From the NCBI GenBank assembly GCA_015068495.1, contig SVKL01000005.1, forward strand, positions 41,307 to 105,306: a DNA stretch of 64,000 bases, given 5' to 3'. The stretch is from Oscillospiraceae bacterium (GTDB taxonomy: Bacteria; Bacillota; Clostridia; Oscillospirales; Oscillospiraceae). The notes beneath the pieces were generated by a model, which was given only the letters and a program-made list of their open reading frames with translations, did not search any database and was not told where the DNA came from. Numbering within the stretch: the first letter of the stretch is position 1; the number at the start of each line of letters is the position of its first letter. Below, piece after piece: positions 56,783-64,000 of the stretch. Position numbers and translations under genes: made by a program.

Positions 56783-57957
56783 AATACCGTAAGGACAAAT
56801 ACGGCAATGAAATTTCTGCCCTAGGCTTCGGCTGTATGCGCTTTCAGCGCAGCGGTGGCGGCATTGATATGGCAGAGGCGGAGCGGGAATTGCTGGCGGC
56901 AATCGATGCCGGCGTGAATTATTTTGACACCGCCTACATCTATCCCGGCAGCGAGGCGGCAATCGGTGAGATTTTTGCCAAAAACAATGTCCGTGAAAAA
57001 GTTTATATTGCCACAAAGCTGCCCCACTACTTAATCAAATCCCGGGAGGGAATGGAGCGGCTGTTTGCTGAGCACCTGAAGCGGTTAAAGACCGACTACA
57101 TCGACTATTACCTGATGCATATGCTCACCGACGTGCACACGTGGGAAAAGCTGAAAAAATTGGGCATTTTGGAATTTTTGGAGGAAAAGAAAGCCTCCGG
57201 CGCCATTCGGCAGATTGGTTTTTCCTACCACGGAAACACGGATATGTTCTGTAAGCTGGTGGACGCCTACGATTGGGACTTCTGCCAGATTCAGTATAAT
57301 TATATGGACGAACATTCGCAGGCCGGCCGAAAAGGCTTGCAGTATGCCCACCAAAAGGGCCTGCCCGTGATTATTATGGAGCCACTGCGGGGCGGAAAGC
57401 TGGTAAACCGCCTGCCCCAAGAGGCGCTGGATATTTTTGACCGGTATCCTGTGAAGCGGACGCCTGCCCAGTGGGCATTTCGGTGGCTTTGGAATCAGAA
57501 AGAGGTTACCTGCGTTCTGTCCGGAATGAATTCTATGGAAATGCTTGCAGATAATGTGCAAACCGCTTCCACCACCCAAATCGGAGAGCTGGGCAGGGAA
57601 GAGGAACAGATGCTATCTCAGGTTGTGGCGGCAATCAATAGCAATATGAAAGTGGGCTGTACCGGCTGCGGCTACTGTATGCCCTGCCCCAAGGGGGTGG
57701 ATATCCCCGGCGCTTTTGCGGCCTATAACCGTATGGCATCCGAGGGGAAGTTTGCCGGCTTAAAGGAGCATTTTATGTGCAGCGCTGCAAGACAAAAATC
57801 CACGGCAGTGTCCAACTGCATCGGCTGCGGCAAGTGCGAAAGCCATTGCCCGCAAGGGATTCAGATTCGAAAGGAACTGAAAAACGTAGAAAAGGCCTTG
57901 GAAGGACCTTTGTATAAGACCGCCCGCAAAGTGGTGGAGCTTTTCAAACTGTATTAA
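56779..57957 (+). CDS. aldo/keto reductase with C-terminal 4Fe-4S domain
   Basis: LGFGCMRFQRSGGGIDMAEAE, FDTAYIYPGSEAAIG, CTGCGYCMPCPKGVDIP and CIGCGKCESHCPQGI. Confidence 0.94.
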   Translation: MKYRKDKYGNEISALGFGCMRFQRSGGGIDMAEAERELLAAIDAGVNYFDTAYIYPGSEAAIGEIFAKNNVREKVYIATKLPHYLIKSREGMERLFAEHLKRLKTDYIDYYLMHMLTDVHTWEKLKKLGILEFLEEKKASGAIRQIGFSYHGNTDMFCKLVDAYDWDFCQIQYNYMDEHSQAGRKGLQYAHQKGLPVIIMEPLRGGKLVNRLPQEALDIFDRYPVKRTPAQWAFRWLWNQKEVTCVLSGMNSMEMLADNVQTASTTQIGELGREEEQMLSQVVAAINSNMKVGCTGCGYCMPCPKGVDIPGAFAAYNRMASEGKFAGLKEHFMCSAARQKSTAVSNCIGCGKCESHCPQGIQIRKELKNVEKALEGPLYKTARKVVELFKLY

Positions 57958-58010
57958 AAAGTCGCGTTGTATTTTGCCGATTGCACCCAAAATTTACATA
58001 AAATTTATCG

Positions 58011-58039
58011 TTGCAATTGATGAAAAAGTATGCTATATT
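58011..58039 (+). promoter_or_regulatory. predicted promoter (TTGCAA-17-TATATT)
   Basis: Hexamers about 100 nt upstream of the symporter. Confidence 0.55.
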
Positions 58040-58146
58040 AGCATAGATATATGGTATAAATACACAAATTACATCTAAACATCCAAGAAATGTATATAAG
58101 AAACCAAAGTGAGTTTCTTGAATAAAATACTTAGGAGGTTTTCTTT

Positions 58147-59721
58147 GTGAAAGCGACAAAACAACTTCGTCCCTTCGGTATGCGGGACAAGCTGGCTTAT
58201 GCGGCCGGCGACGCAGGCTGCAACCTGAGCTTTGGCCTTAAGAGCACAGTGCAGACCTTCTGGTTGGTATTTATGATGTTGGAAACCGGTCTGTTCTCCA
58301 TCCTGCTGCTGCTGGTGCAGGCGTGGGATGCAATTAATGACCCTCTCATCGGCACCCTCATCGACAGCGATAAGCGGAAGTACAAGATGGGCAAGTATAA
58401 GACATACGTACTTATTGGTGCTATCGGTCTGGTTGTTGGCGGCGCAGCCGTGTTCCTTCCTTTCCCCAATGCCACTACTGTGGTTAAGGCTGTTCTGTTC
58501 GTTCTGGGCTATGTCATTTGGGATGCTGCTTACACTGTTGCCAATGTTCCTTACGGCACTATGCTGAACTTGGTTACCGAAAACAACGAAGAGCGTGCTT
58601 CTTTGTCTGTTTTCCGCTCTATCGGCGGCATTGTGGGCAATTTGGTTCCCGGCATCATCCTGCCGATGCTGATTTGGAACAAGGTTACATTTGATCCTGC
58701 CAACCCCACTTGGTTCTTGGACAAGATCGAGATTCCCGAGGGTGCAGAGAGTGCTTTCGCTCCCGAGAACTTCCTCAATAACCCCTTGACCGGTGAAGCT
58801 TATCAGGCTGGTGATAAGGTCCTCAGCCCTCTGACCGGTGGTCAGATCGAGGTCCTTTTGGGCGAAAATGTGTTCATTGCAGCTCTCATTATGGGTGTCA
58901 TTGCATTTTTGTTCTTCATCTTTATGATCAAGAATGTTACCATCCGCGGCAACGAGTATGCAGAGCTGAATTCTGAGGGCGAAAAGGTTAATCTCTTCAA
59001 GTCCTTCGGCACCTTTATGAAGAACCGTCCTGCTGTTGGCTGCACCGTCGCTGCTATGGGTATGTTCTTGGGTATGCAGTCCGCTACCACCGCAAACACC
59101 ATTATGTTCGCCACCCACTTCGGTAAGGCATCTATGTCTGGTTTGGTAACCGCCGTTGGTTTCCTGCCTATGTTCATTTTTATGCCCTTCGCCACCAAGC
59201 TGGTTAAGAAGTTTGGCAAGAAGGAAGTTGCTTCCATCGGCTCTATTGCAGGCTTGATTGGCGGCGCCATCCTTTGTGTGTTCCCCCTGTGCCCCAAGGA
59301 TGTACAGCTGATTGTTTATATGGTCGGTTTGATCTTCTTCGGCTTGGGTCTGGGCTTCTACAACTGCGTTTCCTGGGCTATGATGGGCGATGCTATCGAC
59401 TATCAGGAATGGAAGTTTGGCAAGCGTGAGGAGAGCGTTGTTTATGCACTGCACTCCTTCTTCCGCAAGCTGGCGCAGGGCGTTGGCCCCGCAGCAGTTA
59501 TTGCCATTATGGGTACTTCTCTGATCGGCTATGTTGAATCTCTGGGTACCATTGGTCAGTCTGCTCAGACTGCTCAGAATATGTGCTGGCTGGTTGCAAT
59601 TCTCTATGCCTTCAGCGCAGTTTGCCAGTTCGTTGGTGTTACCTTGATCTATAACATCGACAAGAAGACCTTGGCAAAGATGAACGAAGATTTGGCAGCA
59701 CGCCACGCTTCTGCTGAATAA
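58147..59721 (+). CDS. MFS/GPH (glycoside-pentoside-hexuronide:cation symporter) family transporter
   Basis: DKLAYAAGDAGCNLSFGL, AWDAINDPLIGTLIDS and DYQEWKFGKREESVVYALHSFFRKLAQG. Confidence 0.92.
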   Translation: MKATKQLRPFGMRDKLAYAAGDAGCNLSFGLKSTVQTFWLVFMMLETGLFSILLLLVQAWDAINDPLIGTLIDSDKRKYKMGKYKTYVLIGAIGLVVGGAAVFLPFPNATTVVKAVLFVLGYVIWDAAYTVANVPYGTMLNLVTENNEERASLSVFRSIGGIVGNLVPGIILPMLIWNKVTFDPANPTWFLDKIEIPEGAESAFAPENFLNNPLTGEAYQAGDKVLSPLTGGQIEVLLGENVFIAALIMGVIAFLFFIFMIKNVTIRGNEYAELNSEGEKVNLFKSFGTFMKNRPAVGCTVAAMGMFLGMQSATTANTIMFATHFGKASMSGLVTAVGFLPMFIFMPFATKLVKKFGKKEVASIGSIAGLIGGAILCVFPLCPKDVQLIVYMVGLIFFGLGLGFYNCVSWAMMGDAIDYQEWKFGKREESVVYALHSFFRKLAQGVGPAAVIAIMGTSLIGYVESLGTIGQSAQTAQNMCWLVAILYAFSAVCQFVGVTLIYNIDKKTLAKMNEDLAARHASAE

Positions 59722-59790
59722 TCCTATTTTTAACTGCACCCGGGCAGGCAGTATACTGCCTGTCCGGTATTTTATCAAGGAGAATGATTT

Positions 59791-62034
59791 ATGAGAAATG
59801 TTTTGAATTTTAATGCTTCCTGGCTGTTTGCAAAGCAGGCCGAGGTACCTGCTGCACTGCCTGCAGACTGGGAGCAGGTGTGTGTTCCTCACTGCTGGAA
59901 CGCAGTGGACGGACAGGACGGCGGCAATGACTACTTCCGCGGCACTTGCCAGTACGCCAAGTCCTTTACGAAGGCAGAATTGCCCGCAGCCGACCGGTAT
60001 TATCTGGAAATCCGCGGCGCCAACTCCTCTGCCGACGTAACCTTAAACGGCGCTAAGCTTGCCCACCACGATGGCGGCTACTCCACTTGGCGCGTGGAGC
60101 TGACCGAAAGCCTGCAGGAAGAGAACCTGCTGGTGATCTCCGTGGACAATGCAGCCAACGAGACCGTTTATCCCCAAATGGCAGACTTTACCTTCTACGG
60201 CGGTCTGTACCGGGACGTAAATATCATCTGCGTCAGCGACTCCCACTTTGATTTGGACTACTACGGCGCTCCCGGCATCAAGGTCACCCCTGTGATGGAC
60301 GGCGACAACGCCAAGGTGGAAGTGGAAGTATTTGTCACCAACAAGAAGGACGGTCAGGAAATTTCCTACACCATCACTGACCGGGAGGGTAACTTGGTTG
60401 CCCAGACCGTCAGCGCAGACACCAAGGCCAATTTCACCATCGAAAATGTCAATAAGTGGCACGGCCGCAAGAATCCCTACCTGTACACCGCGCAGGCAGC
60501 TTTGCTGGAAGCAGGCAATGCCATCGACAGTGTAGATGCCCGTTTCGGCTGCCGCAGCTTTGAGATTGACCCCAATAACGGCTTTATCCTCAACGGCGAG
60601 GAGTACCCCCTGCGGGGCGTATCCCGCCATCAGGACCGTTGGGGCAAGGGCAATGCCCTGAGTCCCGAGGACCACAGGGAGGACATTGAGCTGATTTGCG
60701 AGGTAGGCGCAACCACCATCCGCTTGGCCCACTATCAGCATGATCAGTACTTCTATGACCTGTGTGACGAAAAGGGCCTTGTGATTTGGGCAGAAATTCC
60801 CTATATCTCCAAGCATATGCCCACCGGCCGGGAGAACACCGTCAGCCAGATGACTGAGCTGATTGCCCAAAACTACAACCACCCCTCTATCGTAGTTTGG
60901 GGTCTGTCCAATGAGATTTCCATTGGTGGCAGCGACGCTGATTTGCTGGAGAATCACCGCATCCTTAACGATTTGTGCCACGAGATGGATAAGACCAGAC
61001 TGACCACCATCGCAGCGGTTTCTATGTGTAAGATGGAAGATCCCTACCTGCAGATTCCCGACGTGGTTTCCTATAACCACTACTTCGGCTGGTATGGCGG
61101 CGACACCTCTATGAACGGCCCTTGGTTCGATAAGTTCCACGCAATGCACCCCAATATCCCCATCGGCTGCTCTGAGTACGGCTGCGAAGCGCTGAACTGG
61201 CACAATTCTGACCCCCGTCAGGGCGATTACACCGAGGAATATCAGGCATACTACCACGAAGAGCTGATTAAGCAGCTGTTCACCCGTAAGTATATGTGGG
61301 CAACCCACGTGTGGAATATGTTCGACTTCGGCGCCGATGCCCGTGCTGAAGGCGGCGAAAACGGCCAAAACCATAAGGGTCTGGTGACCTTCGACCGCAG
61401 CTACAAGAAGGATTCCTTCTATGCCTACAAGGCGTGGCTGTCCGATGAGCCCTTTGTCCACCTGTGCGGCAAGCGCTATGTTGATCGGGTGGAGGATGTG
61501 ACCAAGGTAACGGTCTACTCCAACCAGCCTGCAGTTGAGCTGTTTGCCAACGGCAAGAGCTTGGGCGTAAAGGAAGCAGCCGATCACTTCTTCTACTTTG
61601 ACGTTCCCAATAGCGGTGAAACCAAGCTGGAAGCCGTAGCAGGGGAGTGTAAGGACGAAAGCGTCATCCGTAAGGTAGATACCTTCAACGAGGACTACCG
61701 TTTGGTAGAGGTTGGCGCAATCCTCAACTGGTTTGACATTGAGGAGAAGCCCGGCAGACTGTCGCTGAACTCCAAGATGAGCGATGTAATCTCCACCCTT
61801 CGCGGCAAGCTCCTGTTTGCAAAGCTGATGGGCAAGATGCTTGGCGGCAAGAAGAAGGGAGAAAAGGCAAAGCCCATGGGCTTTGAGATGACCCCGGAGC
61901 TGATGAGTATGATGGGCGGCTTCACTGTGCTGCGTCTGCTGACCATGGCAGGCGGTATGATGGATGCCAAATTCACCAAGGAAGACCTGCTGAAGCTGAA
62001 CAAAAAACTCAGCAGAATCAAAGCGCCTAAATAA
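59791..62034 (+). CDS. glycoside hydrolase family 2 protein (beta-galactosidase/beta-glucuronidase-like) with C-terminal extension
   Basis: PLRGVSRHQDRWGKGNALSPEDHREDIELICEVGATTIRLAHYQHDQYFYDLCDEKGLVIWAEIP; WGLSNEISIGG; SEYGCEALNWHNSDP. Confidence 0.93.
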   Translation: MRNVLNFNASWLFAKQAEVPAALPADWEQVCVPHCWNAVDGQDGGNDYFRGTCQYAKSFTKAELPAADRYYLEIRGANSSADVTLNGAKLAHHDGGYSTWRVELTESLQEENLLVISVDNAANETVYPQMADFTFYGGLYRDVNIICVSDSHFDLDYYGAPGIKVTPVMDGDNAKVEVEVFVTNKKDGQEISYTITDREGNLVAQTVSADTKANFTIENVNKWHGRKNPYLYTAQAALLEAGNAIDSVDARFGCRSFEIDPNNGFILNGEEYPLRGVSRHQDRWGKGNALSPEDHREDIELICEVGATTIRLAHYQHDQYFYDLCDEKGLVIWAEIPYISKHMPTGRENTVSQMTELIAQNYNHPSIVVWGLSNEISIGGSDADLLENHRILNDLCHEMDKTRLTTIAAVSMCKMEDPYLQIPDVVSYNHYFGWYGGDTSMNGPWFDKFHAMHPNIPIGCSEYGCEALNWHNSDPRQGDYTEEYQAYYHEELIKQLFTRKYMWATHVWNMFDFGADARAEGGENGQNHKGLVTFDRSYKKDSFYAYKAWLSDEPFVHLCGKRYVDRVEDVTKVTVYSNQPAVELFANGKSLGVKEAADHFFYFDVPNSGETKLEAVAGECKDESVIRKVDTFNEDYRLVEVGAILNWFDIEEKPGRLSLNSKMSDVISTLRGKLLFAKLMGKMLGGKKKGEKAKPMGFEMTPELMSMMGGFTVLRLLTMAGGMMDAKFTKEDLLKLNKKLSRIKAPK

Positions 62035-62038
62035 ACGG

Positions 62039-62071
62039 AAAGAGACACGTCTGAAGACGTGTCTCTTTTTT
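62039..62071 (+). terminator. rho-independent terminator
   Basis: AAAGAGACACGTC-TGAA-GACGTGTCTCTTTTTT. Confidence 0.92.
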
Positions 62072-62091
62072 GCAAAATAGTCAAAAATTCA

Positions 62092-62120
62092 TTGACTTGC
62101 CAAGCTTTTTATAGTATAAG
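62092..62120 (+). promoter_or_regulatory. predicted promoter (TTGACT-17-TATAAG)
   Basis: Hexamers upstream of 62178. Confidence 0.6.
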
Positions 62121-62177
62121 TAACTAGACGTAAACGTAATGTTTATAGAACAATCTTTCGTAGATAGGAGATAAGAA

Positions 62178-64000
62178 ATGAAGAAGCTTTTTGCGATGCT
62201 TTTGGCGCTGGCTCTGTTGATCCCTATGGGAGCAGTGATGCCTGTCAGCGCCGCAAGCGTAGAAGTCGAACCGTTCTATTTTGTGAACTGGGACGATGAT
62301 ATTATAGATTTTGATAATATCTATAAGATGCCTAAATTTAACTGCAGCACAATCAATGAAAACACGACATCAGCACCGATGAACTGCACCTTTGACGGCC
62401 GTCCTGCCAATACGATTACCAGTTTGGCAAAGGGCTTAAAGGCGCAGTTTGACGAGTATCCGGAAGGTACGCGGTACATTAACTTTGCCTTGTTCATCGA
62501 GGCATTGGCGGAAAAATGTGTCTATCTGGACAAGGGCACAGACCTTTTCAACAAGTGGATCGACGAGTTCTTTGCGGAATATAAAAGAATCGGCGGTAAG
62601 ATTGACGGTCTGGTGGTGGACGTGGAGTACAACTACTGTCACGCGCATTACGTCAATTTGGCTGCCAACGATAAAACAAACGAGCACTATATGCCTGATT
62701 TGTTTAACGAAATCGTAAACGATCCCCGCTATGCAACGGAGATCCGTCCTCTGCTGGAAGAGCGTGGCTACATATTTGAGGGAGATCCCGAAATCTCCAC
62801 GATGAGAAGCAACTCCACCAACTATAGTATCTGGGGTGCAGTTGCCACAAACCGTCTCTGCGCATATATCAACGAGGCAGTTGCCCCCCTGTATAAGTAT
62901 TACCCCGATGCCCTGGTCAGCAACTACTGCTATCCCTCCAGCAAGGCTTGGAACAGCAACGTTGCCAATAACGGCAATGTGGGCAATGGCGGCAATACCG
63001 ATTACGCAGGCAACACAGCCAACCAGAACTTCTACTTAAGAAGACCCCATGATGATTACTATGTAAGTGGCGGTACCTATAAGTACGTGAAGCCCCCCGC
63101 ATATAATAACGCCGTATACGATATGAGCAAGTTCCACGCCTTCATGTTTGAAACGATGATGTTCAAAAACATGTACGATTCTGCAGACTGCAAGCGGATC
63201 AGCGCATGGATTGCCGGCTATAATTATAAGACAGCGGGTAATTCGAATTCAACGGATTATATTGGCGAAACACCCTATTATACAGAGGTTCTTTTCCATA
63301 TCGGTCTGCTGAATCCCCAGCCCTTTATTGGCTATACCCTGCAAAGGGACGTGGGTGATGAGCACTACGACGATGCTATGCAGATTATCTCCGAGTCCTT
63401 GGAGGAACTGACAAAGCTCGTTGGCGCAGCCGACCGGGAGCCCATCAGCATATTCAATGACTGGAACAGCGACTACGTGCTCTCCGGTATGTATGCCGGC
63501 GGTAGGAACGTGTGGCGTATCACACCCAACACAGATGAAGTGTCCCTTTCTCAGTTTAAGGTGAAGGATAAAGCGCCTACCTTCTCCGTTAACGGTCAGA
63601 CCGTTATCTTCCCCCAGGGCAGAATCATTGAAACCAGCGATATCCATATGATCGGTTCCTGCGGTTATTGGATTGAAACCCCTGCCAATGTGCAGCCGGT
63701 TATCATCAACGATACCGACCGCTTCAGCAAGTATCCCTCCTATATGGAAAACTTTGAATCCTATTCCGCCGGCACCACCTTCAATAGCACTGCGGCTAAG
63801 GATAAACAAACTTGGACAGTTGACGGTTCTGCTCTGAAGGTGCAGACCAACGTCGGCGACAAGGCCTTGGCAATGACCGGTACTTCCACTTTGACCCAAA
63901 AAACACTTCCCGGGAAAATTACTGCAGGCGACAGCTATGCAAAGCAGCAAATCTGGGAGGTTGCCGTTACAGTGTCTTCCGGCGGCGTGTTGAAGGTATT
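62178..64000 (+). CDS. secreted protein of unknown family, 3' end beyond window (607+ codons)
   Basis: Open frame to window edge with signal peptide MKKLFAMLLALALLIPMGAVMPVSAA; absent from the ORF track because no stop is inside the window. Confidence 0.85.
   Translation, partial: MKKLFAMLLALALLIPMGAVMPVSAASVEVEPFYFVNWDDDIIDFDNIYKMPKFNCSTINENTTSAPMNCTFDGRPANTITSLAKGLKAQFDEYPEGTRYINFALFIEALAEKCVYLDKGTDLFNKWIDEFFAEYKRIGGKIDGLVVDVEYNYCHAHYVNLAANDKTNEHYMPDLFNEIVNDPRYATEIRPLLEERGYIFEGDPEISTMRSNSTNYSIWGAVATNRLCAYINEAVAPLYKYYPDALVSNYCYPSSKAWNSNVANNGNVGNGGNTDYAGNTANQNFYLRRPHDDYYVSGGTYKYVKPPAYNNAVYDMSKFHAFMFETMMFKNMYDSADCKRISAWIAGYNYKTAGNSNSTDYIGETPYYTEVLFHIGLLNPQPFIGYTLQRDVGDEHYDDAMQIISESLEELTKLVGAADREPISIFNDWNSDYVLSGMYAGGRNVWRITPNTDEVSLSQFKVKDKAPTFSVNGQTVIFPQGRIIETSDIHMIGSCGYWIETPANVQPVIINDTDRFSKYPSYMENFESYSAGTTFNSTAAKDKQTWTVDGSALKVQTNVGDKALAMTGTSTLTQKTLPGKITAGDSYAKQQIWEVAVTVSSGGVLKV

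Noticed and set aside
58075-59892. 605-aa minus-strand ORF opposite the GPH transporter
   Set aside because: Long antisense frame over a strongly supported transporter gene; composition (many His/Asn/Gln/Cys) is typical of reverse-complement reading.
60043-61587. 514-aa minus-strand ORF opposite the GH2 gene
   Set aside because: Antisense shadow; no RBS or recognisable domain.

Overview
A 64 kb window from the chromosome of a Clostridia-like bacterium, probably an Oscillospiraceae-type gut Firmicute. That taxonomic guess is inferred from gene order, spoVAC, the dnaG-sigma locus and the IspH-S1 fusion. It was not checked by search. Most of the window is densely packed housekeeping genes: ktrB/ktrA, dprA-topA-trmFO-plsX-rnc, hflX, dgt, dnaG plus two tandem sigma-70-like genes, cmk, a fused ispH-S1 gene, DUF711/ACT, gltX, trpS, one tRNA-Gln(CUG) and aspA. 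The right end holds a GPH-type symporter, a GH2 enzyme and a truncated secreted protein. No CRISPR array, prophage, transposase or recognisable defence island was seen. The most interesting signals are: (1) dnaG followed by two overlapping sigma-70-like genes, one lacking region 1.1 and the other keeping a 1.1-like N-terminus but with eroded DNA-recognition motifs; (2) a head-to-tail array of short hairpins separated by ATGATG/CATCA spacers downstream of tRNA-Gln; (3) a composite non-coding palindrome and tandem-repeat region at 5.2-5.6 kb; (4) a terminator-shaped hairpin whose 3' arm is the spoVAC ribosome-binding site, plus a diverged spoVAC remnant 1.7 kb downstream; (5) an internal Shine-Dalgarno and ATG inside the ispH-S1 fusion; (6) several interspersed hairpin families, including one terminator stem reused four times; (7) a repeated CxxC protein with an NPQTG sorting signal. 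Everything was read by eye, with no database searches or folding calculations.
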